Positions 34,176-43,517 are shown, counted from the stretch's first letter. The stretch is 64,000 bases of DNA from Deminuibacter soli (GCF_003412455.1 NZ_QTJU01000006.1:124001-188000), one strand, 5' to 3'. The notes: a model not told the origin generated them from the letters alone. Numbers and translations are program-made.

Positions 34176-35579
34176 TTATTTAAAATCTACCGTACACGAT
34201 ACACAATTGATCATGAATTTTGGTCCGCCGCCACTGCCTACTTTGGCGGTAAAATGGCGCGGGTTGTCATTGTCCTGGAAACCGCTCATAGCAGTCATGC
34301 GTGGCTTTGGGCTGGCAGCATACATGCCCGATTTTTCGCCTTTCTCGCCCTTGTCCCTGTCGCTCTTATCGCCCTTGTCCCCTTTTTCTCCTTTATCGCC
34401 TTTGTCTTCAGTATCGGCTACAGGCACCTTTTCAAACGAGCCATATACGTTATTGTAATTACCCTGCATTTCTACAGAATAGTTCTGCAAATCGCGCACA
34501 GGCAGGCGTACATCGGCATATTTGTTATCAATTTTTACGGTGCTTACAGAAGATGCAGTATTGCGGATGCGGATGTCTGCATTGCTGCCTTCTATATCAA
34601 TGCTTTTGGTGAGTGTACCTATACGCAGGTTGCCATAGTTTTTGCGGCCGGTTAACGTACCCACGCTTTCAATATCATAGTCTTCGCTGTTGCTGCGGAT
34701 GTTGAGGCTGGTAATGGTACCCAGCTCAATAGTACCGTATTTGCTGTCGATATCAATTTTATCGCCATTCTTAATGGTCATACGGCCATTTTCATTTTCT
34801 ATTTCACCGTCTTTACAGCTGTGAATGGCAGTGTTGCCGTATTTGGTGCGCAGGAGCAGTTTGTCTACGTCTTCAATTTCAACCTGTGAGCGGTTGGCCA
34901 CCAGCTTCAATTCTGCGTGTTTGCCACTAATGGTTACAGGTGCATCACGGTTGTCAATTTCAAGACGGCAATCGGCAGGCACGTATACCGTGTAAACAGA
35001 TTTACGCGGGGTTTTGGAAGTACTGCCTTCTTTACCGGCGCTGGCATCGGTATTTTCGCTTTTATTGTATGAACCGCCATAGGCACCCACCCTGAATTTC
35101 GGGCCATAGCTGTAGAGGTAGCCATTGTCCCTGTTGTTTGCTATAATCTGCAGGCCATCTGTATAGCTTTTAACACTGATGCCTATTTTTTCAAGCAATT
35201 CATCTTCCGAAATATCATCGGCATTGCGCGCGAGCGAAAAGCTGGCCACCAGCTTTACCTTGTTTTCACCCCAGGTTTTTATCTCAAAGTTGCGGTTGTT
35301 GTTCTCAATCAGCACTTCGCCTGATTTTCCAACCGTGTACTCGCGGGTAATGGTTTTGTCGGTGTAGGTTATTTTTCCCTGTTCGTCGTTGTTGTCGCTG
35401 TTGTCTCTAACATTGCCGTAACCGCTTACATTGTATTCACTGTGTGTAATAACCCTGGTTTTGGCGCGCACGGTGTCTACGCGGACATTGACTGTAGTAG
35501 TGGTTTGCGCGCAAACTGCGCCGCCAAGGATGGTTAAAACGAGGGATAATGTGTAGAATATTCTCATATCGTTGCGCAT
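34176..35579 (-). CDS. Secreted DUF4097-like protein with collagen-like tail
   Basis: A 467-residue exported protein (signal peptide ending GAVCAQ). The middle is a repetitive right-handed beta-solenoid of the DUF4097/adhesin type (rungs such as KLLLRTKYGNTAIHSC, KIDIDSKYGTIELG and KSIDIEGSNADIRI). After it, around residues 395-425, comes a low-complexity run of G-D/E-K triplets, collagen-like in periodicity, then a short Cys-containing end (NCVSC). DUF4097-type proteins often follow ECF sigma/anti-sigma pairs, as here (10 bp after the anti-sigma candidate). Its role is unknown; surface exposure is likely. Starts at 35579 or 35567. Confidence 0.72.
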   Translation of the reverse strand: MRNDMRIFYTLSLVLTILGGAVCAQTTTTVNVRVDTVRAKTRVITHSEYNVSGYGNVRDNSDNNDEQGKITYTDKTITREYTVGKSGEVLIENNNRNFEIKTWGENKVKLVASFSLARNADDISEDELLEKIGISVKSYTDGLQIIANNRDNGYLYSYGPKFRVGAYGGSYNKSENTDASAGKEGSTSKTPRKSVYTVYVPADCRLEIDNRDAPVTISGKHAELKLVANRSQVEIEDVDKLLLRTKYGNTAIHSCKDGEIENENGRMTIKNGDKIDIDSKYGTIELGTITSLNIRSNSEDYDIESVGTLTGRKNYGNLRIGTLTKSIDIEGSNADIRIRNTASSVSTVKIDNKYADVRLPVRDLQNYSVEMQGNYNNVYGSFEKVPVADTEDKGDKGEKGDKGDKSDRDKGEKGEKSGMYAASPKPRMTAMSGFQDNDNPRHFTAKVGSGGGPKFMINCVSCTVDFK

Positions 35580-35589
35580 AAAGCGTTAA

Positions 35590-36315
35590 TTAAATGTTCA
35601 TGAAACTGGGTGATGACTGATCATCCTGGTGTTGTTTCCAGGCATTGTTGGTTTTGATGATTTCGTTCTGCAGCTGTTTCAGCACGTTTATCTTTTGCTG
35701 GTAAATATCAATGAGCGCACTTAACTGTTCATCGGTAATTCCGGTTTTAGCGATGCTGCGTTTTAATGCTTTCTCATCTTCTTCCAGCTGCTGGAACTGG
35801 TGTTTAAAACTGCTGTAGTACTGTGGCCCTTCGGCGTACATAGGCATGCTGCGTACTTTATCGAGCTGCATGTTAATTACAGAAATAAATCCCGCTTCCA
35901 GGTGGTGCAGTACCAGTGTTTCATCGGGATGCGTTGGCACTTGTTCAGGCTTTGCTGCAGCAGTGCCTGTTTTACGTATGCTTTCGCCATTGGTGTTTTT
36001 ATGTGCTGCTATGGTGCTGTGTTCTTCCGTTGCCGCCTGCGGCTGTTCAGCCATAGCGGGTGTTTCAGGTGTATGGCTTACAGCCGGTTGCGTTGTTACA
36101 GCTACCGTATTGGTGTGGCGGGGTATTACCAGCCATACCATGCAGCCCAGCAACACGGCAATACTTGCCGCTACTGCCCAGCGCAGGTACAGGCGAACAG
36201 GCGCTTTTTTGGTGGCATTGATATCCTGTTCAATGCGCTGCCACACCATGGGGCGCGGCGCGTCTGTATCCAGCTCATCCGCATGCTGTTGCAGGTATTG
36301 TTTAAATGGATCCAT
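35590..36315 (-). CDS. Putative membrane anti-sigma factor
   Basis: A 241-residue single-pass protein: an N-terminal cytoplasmic part (DPFKQYLQQHADELDTDAPR, then WQRIEQDI), a membrane helix (WAVAASIAVLLGCMVWLVIP), a Pro/Thr/Ala-rich periplasmic linker and a C-terminal coiled coil (QQLEEDEKALKRSIAKTG, then ALIDIYQQKINVLKQLQNEI). No zinc-finger motif is present. The position immediately after the sigma factor, overlapping it by 14 bp, and the topology are what suggest an anti-sigma role; sequence alone does not prove it. The ATG at 36315 is used. Confidence 0.68.
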   Translation of the reverse strand: MDPFKQYLQQHADELDTDAPRPMVWQRIEQDINATKKAPVRLYLRWAVAASIAVLLGCMVWLVIPRHTNTVAVTTQPAVSHTPETPAMAEQPQAATEEHSTIAAHKNTNGESIRKTGTAAAKPEQVPTHPDETLVLHHLEAGFISVINMQLDKVRSMPMYAEGPQYYSSFKHQFQQLEEDEKALKRSIAKTGITDEQLSALIDIYQQKINVLKQLQNEIIKTNNAWKQHQDDQSSPSFMNI

Positions 36316-36859
36316 CTGATACAAGTTTTCTGGTGATGCGCTCTTTCAGCAATTGCCTTGCCCGCAGGTACTGCGATTTGCTGGTAGATTCTGATATGCC
36401 CAGCTGCTCGGCAATTTGCCGGTGACCAAAGTCTTCCAGCACGTATAAATTAAATATCTGCCTGCACCCGTCGGGCAGGCTTCTTATTTCCTGTTGCATT
36501 AAATCAAACGGGATCTGTGTGTACCAGTCTGCCCCGCTGTCGCTCAGTTCATCTTCGTATTTTTCATCCCAGTCGTTCCAGTAAAAATGTTTTTTGGCAA
36601 AACGGATACATTCTGTGATCACTATCCTGCGCAGCCAGCCGCCGAACTGTTGTTCTTCTTTCAGCTGGTGCAGTTTCTGGAAAGCGATGATGAACGATTC
36701 GTGCAATACATCTTCTGCATCGTTACGGGTGCCGGTCATCCGGATGCAAATACTGAACATGGCCTTGCTGAACTGGTTGTACAAGTGCTCGAAGGCCTTT
36801 GTATCACCCGTCCGGGCTTTTCTCACTGTTGCTGTTAGTATATGTTGTGCCTGTTCCAA
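36302..36859 (-). CDS. ECF-type RNA polymerase sigma factor
   Basis: A 185-residue extracytoplasmic-function sigma factor. Region 2 (DAEDVLHESFIIAFQKLHQL) and region 4 (LPDGCRQIFNLYVLEDFGHR, then QIAEQLGISESTSKSQYLRA) are both clear. It should direct RNA polymerase to a small regulon probably including its own operon. The start is a TTG at 36859, since no ATG lies near. It overlaps the anti-sigma candidate by 14 bp, the usual sign of translational coupling. Confidence 0.9.
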   Translation of the reverse strand: MEQAQHILTATVRKARTGDTKAFEHLYNQFSKAMFSICIRMTGTRNDAEDVLHESFIIAFQKLHQLKEEQQFGGWLRRIVITECIRFAKKHFYWNDWDEKYEDELSDSGADWYTQIPFDLMQQEIRSLPDGCRQIFNLYVLEDFGHRQIAEQLGISESTSKSQYLRARQLLKERITRKLVSDGSI

Positions 36860-36944
36860 ATTTATTTCCTGATAGTAAGAGTAGGCAGTTGTAAAAAGGT
36901 TGGAAAACGTTGCCGCCTTTTTTTACTTTTTTTTAAAACCCCGG

Positions 36945-38021
36945 TTATTTCGCGTGCATCCCTGCATCGGGCGCTGCCGGCAAAACCATGCTGGCAGGAA
37001 TGCCAAACCGCTTGTCGGTGATAAAAGCGCTGTCTGTAAGGGTATATAAAAAGGCTTTCAACTGGCCTATTTCAAAATTAGACAAAGGAATGCCCTTCTG
37101 CAAAAGAGGGTCGGTGGTGGGGGTATTAACCACGCCGCTGCGGTAATGCTGCAGTACATCGTCAATGCTGTAAAAACGGCCGTCGTGCCCGTAAGGGGCT
37201 GTAACAGCCACATTGCGCAGGCTCGGCACTTTGAATTTCAGTGAATCGGTACTGTGGTGGGTAATGCGCATACGGCCCAGATCGTTCAGGGTGGTATCTG
37301 CCGGCAGACCAATATTGCGGTAGCTGAAATCGGTAAACAGCGGCTCCGCATGGCAGGAAGCGCATTTTTGCCGGAAAATGGCATAGCCGAGACGTTCCGG
37401 CAGGTTAAAACTGGCTGTGCCGCGTTGTACCCGGTCGTATTTGCTGCCGGCGCTTACCAGGGTAAGCAGAAACTGGCTCAGCGCCTGCATGGTGCGGCGC
37501 GTATTGATGGTGGCATCGCCAAAGGCAGCGGTAAACTGTTTGCGGTAGCTGGTATCTGCCCGCAGTTTTTTAAGCACACTATCTATGGTTTCGGCCATTT
37601 CGTTGGGTGCGGTAAGGGGTGCTAAAGGCTGCAGATCAAGATGGTTGATGCCCCCATCGTGCATAAAGGAGGCCTGCCAGGCCAGGTTAAACAGGGCCGG
37701 TGCGTTGCGGGTAGTCAAGGTATAATTATAGCCATGGCTTAAACTATGGTCGTAGGTAGAGAAGGCGGCGAATTGCTGGTGACAGCTGGCGCAGGGGAAA
37801 TTGCCGTCTTTGCTTAAACGGCCATCGTAAAACAGGCGCCGCCCCAGGGCAATACCTTCCTGTGTCAACGGGTTTTCTTTAAAGGGGTAAACCGGCTTAG
37901 GCCAGCCTTCCGGGATATCGAAATGAACAATCGTGGGTGTATGCACGGCTTCACGGGCAATAAAACTGCTGCCGGCGGCTATACAGGCCGTAATGAATAA
38001 TATGTACAACCAGCGCTTCAT
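36945..38021 (-). CDS. MauG/MbnH-type diheme cytochrome c
   Basis: A 358-residue exported diheme protein (signal region MKRWLYILFITACIAAGSS) of the cytochrome c peroxidase/MauG family. Both heme sites are CASCH (C77, C80, H81 and C220, C223, H224). A C-terminal VPSLRNVAVTAPYGHDGRF segment is typical. In methanotrophs MbnH is a MauG-family enzyme that oxidises a tryptophan of the copper protein MbnP; this gene starts one base inside an mbnP homologue (stop and start share an A), so I read it as the MbnH partner. Length is slightly above MauG. Distal heme ligands could not be assigned, and peroxidase rather than MauG-type chemistry cannot be excluded. Confidence 0.85.
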   Translation of the reverse strand: MKRWLYILFITACIAAGSSFIAREAVHTPTIVHFDIPEGWPKPVYPFKENPLTQEGIALGRRLFYDGRLSKDGNFPCASCHQQFAAFSTYDHSLSHGYNYTLTTRNAPALFNLAWQASFMHDGGINHLDLQPLAPLTAPNEMAETIDSVLKKLRADTSYRKQFTAAFGDATINTRRTMQALSQFLLTLVSAGSKYDRVQRGTASFNLPERLGYAIFRQKCASCHAEPLFTDFSYRNIGLPADTTLNDLGRMRITHHSTDSLKFKVPSLRNVAVTAPYGHDGRFYSIDDVLQHYRSGVVNTPTTDPLLQKGIPLSNFEIGQLKAFLYTLTDSAFITDKRFGIPASMVLPAAPDAGMHAK

Positions 38022-38728
38022 TACCGTTCGGCTGCAATATAGAACATGCCAGCATAATTATCGGCCAGTTGCATGGCCAGGGCACCGGGTTCATGGCAAA
38101 CCGGGTGCTGTGCAATTGTTACGGTATGTGCCCCGTAAAAAAAGCGCAGGGCATCGGCTGCAATAACAATATGATCACCCGCTATGGCAGGTAATTGCAA
38201 TGTTACCGTACGGTTGCTGCATTCGCCTTCGCGAAAGCCGCCCACATCATAAGTACAGTAATGACCGGGTGCGCCAGATGCAGGCGATCTGCCTTCCAGC
38301 CTGGCCATGATATAACCGCTGTTCCAGGTCCAGAACATGCCCCTGGCAGGATCGAGGGTACCGGTTTGCACACCTTCCGTATTTTTATTACTGTCGACCC
38401 CGATGGTAAACCTGACAAATGCGGGTTGCGCCACCGCTTGCTGTAAAACAATGTTCTGAGAGGTGGTATCGGCCAGGTCAACCAGGTAAGTACTGTCGCC
38501 CAACGAGTGAAATACTTCATCTTTCCCTGCTACTTCCAAATGGCTTACATAAAATTTGAAAGCACGCACGGTAAGTTGTTCTCCATGTATATTGATATAG
38601 GTATGGCCCGGGAGCAGGATTGAATCTGCCGCCTTCGCCGCAAACTGCCATACCCAGGTAAGCTGGCTGTTTTGTGCCACAGCCAGCTTACTGAGTAATG
38701 CCAATAAACAAATAAACAACCCTTTCAT
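38021..38728 (-). CDS. mbnP: MbnP-like copper-binding protein
   Basis: A 235-residue secreted protein (signal ending AVAQ) with the MbnP signature: TIGVDSNKNTEGVQTG followed by GMFWTWNSGYIMARLEG (W133, W135). MbnP from methanotrophs binds copper and carries a tryptophan converted to kynurenine by MbnH. Here two tryptophans lie in the signature segment, and a C158/C170 pair and several His (H43, H157, H208, H212) could assist folding or metal binding. The diheme gene follows with a one-base stop/start overlap, as expected for a modifier and its substrate. No methanobactin precursor is visible, so the role is probably general copper uptake or storage. Which Trp, if any, is modified is unknown. 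Confidence 0.85.
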   Translation of the reverse strand: MKGLFICLLALLSKLAVAQNSQLTWVWQFAAKAADSILLPGHTYINIHGEQLTVRAFKFYVSHLEVAGKDEVFHSLGDSTYLVDLADTTSQNIVLQQAVAQPAFVRFTIGVDSNKNTEGVQTGTLDPARGMFWTWNSGYIMARLEGRSPASGAPGHYCTYDVGGFREGECSNRTVTLQLPAIAGDHIVIAADALRFFYGAHTVTIAQHPVCHEPGALAMQLADNYAGMFYIAAER

Positions 38729-38734
38729 GCGCTG

Positions 38735-40381
38735 TTACGCCTGCTTTTGTGCCAGGCGTTTTTTACGAACGAAATATAACACTAATCCCACAACCACCAG
38801 CAGTATTTGCAGCGAAGCAGCCACAATGGTACTGCCGTCTCGCACCTGTTTGCCTGCCCAGTCCATAAAATGGTGTTTGTGCAGCAGCGCAAAGCTGTAG
38901 CCTTCATACATATCGAGGTTGTTGATATGTGCCGCGAGTGCGCCGGAAGTGGTTTCTACAAAAAAACGTTCATCGTGATGGGCGGCATAGGCAATCTTCC
39001 ATACAGGCAGGCGTTTGTTGATAAAACCATACTCATCGGTAAACGCGGTTACCTGGCTGCTGCTTTGTACTTCATTAACGGTATGGTGCCCCAGCATATT
39101 GGCCAGGTATACGGCATACTGCCGGTCGCCCTCTGGCAGCTGCGTATAATCGCCTGCATCAATGTAGCGGATATCTGGGGCTGCGGCCTTCATGTCTTTC
39201 ATCAAATCCATATGATGTGCCGGTGCCTGCATGTGTTGCTGTGCGGGCAGCAGCAGTATCTGCCAGTAAGGCCTGCCGTTCATTTGTACCAGTGCAATGT
39301 TGGCGATGCGTGCAGTACTGTCGTCCAATGCCTGGCTCACGCGTGCGAAATCCCATTGTATATTTTTTGTATGAAACACCTGTGCCACGGCCTGTGGTTT
39401 TTCTTCGGGCCTGGTGAGCTTGGTAAATGCATGGTAGCCTCCGCTGAAAGAAAACATCAGCGTAAAAACTGATGCCACCACGGCGGTATAACGATGTCTT
39501 TTCCTGGCCTTCACCAATGTATTGCCGCTGGCCTTGCCAGACTTTGTATTGAAAAACAGATACAAACCAGCCACTGCAGTTAAAAAGGCCAGCAGGGCCA
39601 AACCCACTTCCACAGCGAATTTGCCGCTGCCCAGGAACTGTATCCACGACCAGGTATGAAACAATTGAAAGAAGGTGTCAAAAGCTGCACGGTTATGATC
39701 TACGGCAAAAGCAAAGCGGCTTTGTGCTGTTTCAACATAGATCCTGATGCCGTCTGCACGCGCAAAATCCACGCGGTACACAGGTAGCAGATGATTGATG
39801 GGTTTATATTCGCTGGTAAAGCCTTCCACAAAACTCACGTTGTTTATTGCTGCCCCGCCCTGCGTATCATTGGCCATGCTGCTTGCAGCACTGCAACAAT
39901 CTTCCTCAGCAGCGGGTGCAGCTGCCTGCGGTACACTTGCAGCAGCCGTGGCAGGCATTGCCATGTGCCGGTGCTGCATGTTGTCTTTACCGGCTGCATT
40001 GCCATTGCCTTCCAGGAATTGTTTGGCGAGGTAACGTGCATACAGGGCATCCCCGTTGTTCAGCAGTTTGCCATTCAGTGTACTGAAATACAGCAGTCCG
40101 CTGAACTGCGGCACTTTTACCTGGTAAAACCAGAAACGCCCGATATTCACCAGCCGCATGCTGGTAAATGAATCAATATGGCTCTGCTGCAATACCTGTT
40201 GCAGCGGCACTTTCAGCATAGCTGTATCAACAGCCTGTGCCTGTATGGACTGCTGTTTTACCTTGGGCCGCATATTCGTCATCAACGGGTGCATTAACCC
40301 GCTGGTAGCCCAGAGCAAAACAGGTACAGCAATGATAATGCTTAGTTTGCGGTGCCAGTTATAGAGTTGTTTGATGGTCAT
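38735..40381 (-). CDS. PepSY-associated membrane protein with Met/His-rich insert
   Basis: A 548-residue inner-membrane protein. It begins with a PepSY-type membrane helix (WHRKLSIIIAVPVLLWATSG), has a periplasmic PepSY domain, then further helices (VEVGLALLAFLTAVAGLYLF, FTLMFSFSGGYHAF) and a C-terminal helix (LQILLVVVGLVLYF). Two Met/His-rich stretches stand out: DNMQHRHMAMP plus a CCS pair after it (about residues 133-165) and QQHMQAPAHHMDLMKDM in the second periplasmic loop. Both are typical of copper-binding segments. It lies 6 bp before mbnP and just downstream of a TonB receptor gene, so it may help pass metal across the inner membrane or reduce it. The frame runs upstream to a TTG inside a repeat; ATG at 40381 is preferred. 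Confidence 0.8.
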   Translation of the reverse strand: MTIKQLYNWHRKLSIIIAVPVLLWATSGLMHPLMTNMRPKVKQQSIQAQAVDTAMLKVPLQQVLQQSHIDSFTSMRLVNIGRFWFYQVKVPQFSGLLYFSTLNGKLLNNGDALYARYLAKQFLEGNGNAAGKDNMQHRHMAMPATAAASVPQAAAPAAEEDCCSAASSMANDTQGGAAINNVSFVEGFTSEYKPINHLLPVYRVDFARADGIRIYVETAQSRFAFAVDHNRAAFDTFFQLFHTWSWIQFLGSGKFAVEVGLALLAFLTAVAGLYLFFNTKSGKASGNTLVKARKRHRYTAVVASVFTLMFSFSGGYHAFTKLTRPEEKPQAVAQVFHTKNIQWDFARVSQALDDSTARIANIALVQMNGRPYWQILLLPAQQHMQAPAHHMDLMKDMKAAAPDIRYIDAGDYTQLPEGDRQYAVYLANMLGHHTVNEVQSSSQVTAFTDEYGFINKRLPVWKIAYAAHHDERFFVETTSGALAAHINNLDMYEGYSFALLHKHHFMDWAGKQVRDGSTIVAASLQILLVVVGLVLYFVRKKRLAQKQA

Positions 40382-40483
40382 GATGGATTGATGGTTCAAT
40401 TGTTTAATAGTTCCATGGTTTCATTTTTTGCTTTTCCCTGCGCTCTTTGCGTAAAAACTTTGCGTTCTTTGCGGTTAAAAAAA
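40382..40483 (-). repeat. Two intergenic repeats between the TonB receptor and PepSY genes
   Basis: On the minus strand the TGA stop of the receptor gene is followed by TTTTTTTAACCGCAAAGAAC and several CGCAAAG units (40428-40483), then by a ATGGTT/AACCAT-type repeat (40382-40425) ending at the PepSY start codon. Confidence 0.6.
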
Positions 40484-42814
40484 TCACCTTCCCAGCCTGT
40501 ACGAAACGCCTACCGTTATTTCCCGGGGATCGCCGAGGTTATAGCTGTAGCCGTAGGCTGATTTGGTGGCCAGGATGGAATAATATTTATTCAACACATT
40601 CAGCGCGTTTACCCATATATCCATGCGTTGCAGGTTGTAGCCGGCGCGCACATTGAAGATGTCAAACCCGCTGTACTGCTTGCTGTTCGCATTGTCCATG
40701 TAATATTTACCCAGGTGCTGCCATTCAATACCAATGCGGAAGCCTTTAATAAATACAGGCTTGTACATCACTTCTGCATTGGCTATGAATTTTGGCGCTG
40801 CGCTCATATCATTGCCACTGTAATCCACGTTACCGCGGCCGTTTTTCTCGATGTCTTCTACCAGCGTATGGTGTGCATTGGTAGCACTCAAACGAAACAG
40901 CCACTGGGCGGTGGGTTTATAATTAATACCGTATTCAATACCCTTGTGCCTGGTTTTACCGGCGTTCTGGTTTTGTGTGGTGCCATCGTTCTGCAATACG
41001 GAGATGATTTCATTGGTACCGTTCATGAGGTAAGCACTCCAGTCAGCATACAGTTTGTTCTGTACCAGTGAAAACCAGCCACCCACTTCATAGTTGAAAA
41101 AGGTTTGCGGTTTCAGGTATGGCACTTTTACACTGTTGAACAACTCGGTAACCTGCGGCGGTACATAGCCCTGGCTGTAGTTGCCGTATACACCTATGCC
41201 GTGATAATTGTACGTAAAGCCCAGCTTGGGTGTTACGCGGTTAAAATCATTTTTGGCAGAAGGTGATCCGGTAGAAGCTGATGGTGGCAGGTGGTTGGTG
41301 AAATTGTAATGATAGAAATCATACCGCAGTGCACCGGTGAATTTCAGGTGACGAAGGGGCGTTATTTCAAACTGCGCATACGATGCCAGGTTGCTGATAC
41401 CGGTAGCGTAATTGCTCAGCAATGAATCCGTTGGCGTGTAACTGGTGTAGTTGCCCTTGGGATCGCGCTGTACGCTGATGTAATTGGCTACATAGGTACT
41501 CGGACTAATATCTGCACTAATGCCGCCGGTTATTTTACTGCCCAGCCAGTTCAGCTTTTGCTGATGCTGTGCAATAAACAGGTAGCTGTGAAAAGAGCTG
41601 TTGTTGATTTGCCCGTTGGCCTGTAATGCAGTGGCACCGGGTGTTATATAGTACGATGGGTTTTGTTTGATGCTGTTGTTGCGGTATAATATGGCTACCT
41701 GCGTTTGGCTGTTGTTGTTCCAGGCTTGTGTAAGCTGTGACTTCACCCGCAATGCATCTGTTTTGCGATAGGTGAATGAATAAGGTGTTGAATAATCCTT
41801 ATGGGCAAAATGCGCACTGTCCAGTGCGCCGGTCATATCGCTGTAGTAATGAATATAACTTACCGCGTTGGTCCATGTGGTTTTATCGGTGGGCTTGTAA
41901 TCGGCGCGTACAGTGACCGCAGTTTTGTTGTAGTCGCTGTAATCAATCGGGCCATCATGCCGGTTGGCATAATAACCGGTGGCCACCACACCCCATTTGC
42001 CAAAGCTGGTGCCTGCCTGTATATCTGCCCTTTTGTAGCCGTTGTTGTTGGCCTGTATGCCAATGGTGGCGCCAGGTAAGGCCGGTGGTGCTGCGGTTAA
42101 AATATTCACTGCCCCTCCCACAGCTTCTGCACCATACAGGGCCGATGCAGGGCCGCGGATCACTTCTATCTGCCTGGCTGCAGCCATGTTCATTTCAAGC
42201 AGGGCGTTGTGGTTGTACAAGCCCGTGGTGCGGATGGGAATGCCATCTTCCAGGTACAAAAAAAGGCTCTTGGTGGTGAGCGGCTGGCGGATGCTCATTT
42301 CATGCTGTTCGTTACCCAGGCTAACCATAAATACACCGGTGGCTTTGTTCAGCAACTGGTCTAACCGGTTCGCCCTGGTGTCGCTGATGGTTTGTGCATT
42401 AATGGTGCTGATGGCTACCGGCACATCGGTGCGTTTTTGTTCTGTACGGCTGCCGGTGACCACGACTTCCGCCAGTTTATTGTTTACCGGCTGCAATGCA
42501 ATATGCTGCTGTGTTTTACTGATGCTGAGCTGTACCGTAGCATAGCCCATGCAGCTGATGAACACTTCTTCATTATTGTTTACCTGCAGAGAAAAGTTAC
42601 CCGATGCATCACTGAAACTGCCTTTGCCGGTGCCTTTCACCTGTATGGCGGCATGGCTGATGGGTTCGCGCGTAATGCTGTCGAACACCTTACCGGTGAT
42701 TAAAGTTTGTGCAGTTACGGCATGCGCAATGCATAGCAATAAAATGGTTAATACGTACGCAAACGCCTTTCTGCCGGTTGTTATGGCTGATCTGTTATTC
42801 CTGAAGCGATTCAT
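40484..42814 (-). CDS. TonB-dependent receptor (putative copper uptake)
   Basis: A 776-residue TonB-dependent outer-membrane receptor. After a long signal region (ending AHAVTAQ) come a carboxypeptidase-regulatory-like domain (GKVFDSITREPISHAAIQVK), a plug with the TonB-box-like VVVTGSR and IRGPASALYGAEAVGGAVNI, and a barrel ending REITVGVSYRLG. The operon with PepSY, MbnP and MbnH makes a metal, probably copper, complex the best guess for its ligand; the sequence itself does not say. B. theta-like SusC features are absent, so it is of the classical siderophore/metal receptor type. Confidence 0.85.
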   Translation of the reverse strand: MNRFRNNRSAITTGRKAFAYVLTILLLCIAHAVTAQTLITGKVFDSITREPISHAAIQVKGTGKGSFSDASGNFSLQVNNNEEVFISCMGYATVQLSISKTQQHIALQPVNNKLAEVVVTGSRTEQKRTDVPVAISTINAQTISDTRANRLDQLLNKATGVFMVSLGNEQHEMSIRQPLTTKSLFLYLEDGIPIRTTGLYNHNALLEMNMAAARQIEVIRGPASALYGAEAVGGAVNILTAAPPALPGATIGIQANNNGYKRADIQAGTSFGKWGVVATGYYANRHDGPIDYSDYNKTAVTVRADYKPTDKTTWTNAVSYIHYYSDMTGALDSAHFAHKDYSTPYSFTYRKTDALRVKSQLTQAWNNNSQTQVAILYRNNSIKQNPSYYITPGATALQANGQINNSSFHSYLFIAQHQQKLNWLGSKITGGISADISPSTYVANYISVQRDPKGNYTSYTPTDSLLSNYATGISNLASYAQFEITPLRHLKFTGALRYDFYHYNFTNHLPPSASTGSPSAKNDFNRVTPKLGFTYNYHGIGVYGNYSQGYVPPQVTELFNSVKVPYLKPQTFFNYEVGGWFSLVQNKLYADWSAYLMNGTNEIISVLQNDGTTQNQNAGKTRHKGIEYGINYKPTAQWLFRLSATNAHHTLVEDIEKNGRGNVDYSGNDMSAAPKFIANAEVMYKPVFIKGFRIGIEWQHLGKYYMDNANSKQYSGFDIFNVRAGYNLQRMDIWVNALNVLNKYYSILATKSAYGYSYNLGDPREITVGVSYRLGR

Positions 42815-42978
42815 ATAGTTGGTTAAAGTTGATACCGCCCTGTTACAGCATCACTTGTGCAAGTGCCTGCTGCCGGGCGTGCAGAGAACAAGAAACAGGG
42901 AATCTGCATGCTGAAACAGGCACAGGCCACTACAGGCATATTTATTATGCCATGCAGCTGCAATGGTGCGCGCCATTA

Positions 42979-43341
42979 TCAGCACAAACCAGCTTTATCA
43001 GGGGGATGAAAATAACCGGCAGGCATATCTACCGGGCGGCCAATGGTGCGTATACCGGGCCATTTAACCTTCAATGGAGTATAATGCAAAATGACAATGT
43101 CAGCAGTTACGGCATCAAACGCACCGGCATTTATTTCAATGCTTTTGCGGCCATTGCTATCCTGGTCTTTGTTCTCTTCCTGGCGCAGTTTTTTGTTCAG
43201 CTGGCATTTGCCACAACAGTTTAGCTGTGGCTTGCTGCGGTTTTCGCACAGGTTTTGTGCAATATAACTGCGGTTGGCATAAAAGTTCAGCACCACAAAG
43301 CCTGCGCTGAAAGTTTGTACCAGCAGTACCAGTAATAGCAA
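42979..43341 (-). CDS. Cys-rich small secreted protein B
   Basis: About 120 residues: hydrophobic leader (LLLVLLVQTFSAG), FYANRSYIAQNLCENR, then KPQLNCCGKCQLNKKLRQE, and a His-Pro-Pro end (YFHPPDKAG). It is a paralogue of the gene at 43518. The C-x8-CCGKC motif suggests metal binding; linkage to the copper operon supports this. The start is unclear: no ATG is present. The frame opens after a TAA at about 43378, and the segment starting at an ATC (IKQTVTILLLL) aligns best with the paralogue's signal peptide. The TTG at 43341 is the first conventional alternative. No known family recognised. Confidence 0.65.
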   Translation of the reverse strand: MLLLVLLVQTFSAGFVVLNFYANRSYIAQNLCENRSKPQLNCCGKCQLNKKLRQEENKDQDSNGRKSIEINAGAFDAVTADIVILHYTPLKVKWPGIRTIGRPVDMPAGYFHPPDKAGLC

Positions 43342-43378
43342 TATGGTGACCGTTTGTTTGATCGGGGGAAACTGTTAA

Positions 43379-43430
43379 TAGTTGTATGGTTGCATGGTTA
43401 AATTGCTGCATGGCCGGATGGTTTTCGCCG
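43379..43430. repeat. ATGGTT-family intergenic repeat
   Basis: GTTGTATGGTTGCATGG followed by TTAAATTGCTGCATGG and CCGGATGG, between the two Cys-rich small genes. Confidence 0.5.
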
Positions 43431-43517
43431 TTCCGTCATTACATAGATTTACCTGTGCAAAGCACCTGCGTTTATGGTTGTGTTACTTTGCCTGAAGTGG
43501 CAATAAGGAAGTTGTTT

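Noticed and set aside
36857-36864. TAAATTTG (minus strand) as promoter of the sigma factor
   Set aside because: It overlaps the proposed TTG start codon, so it could not transcribe the full gene; probably chance.
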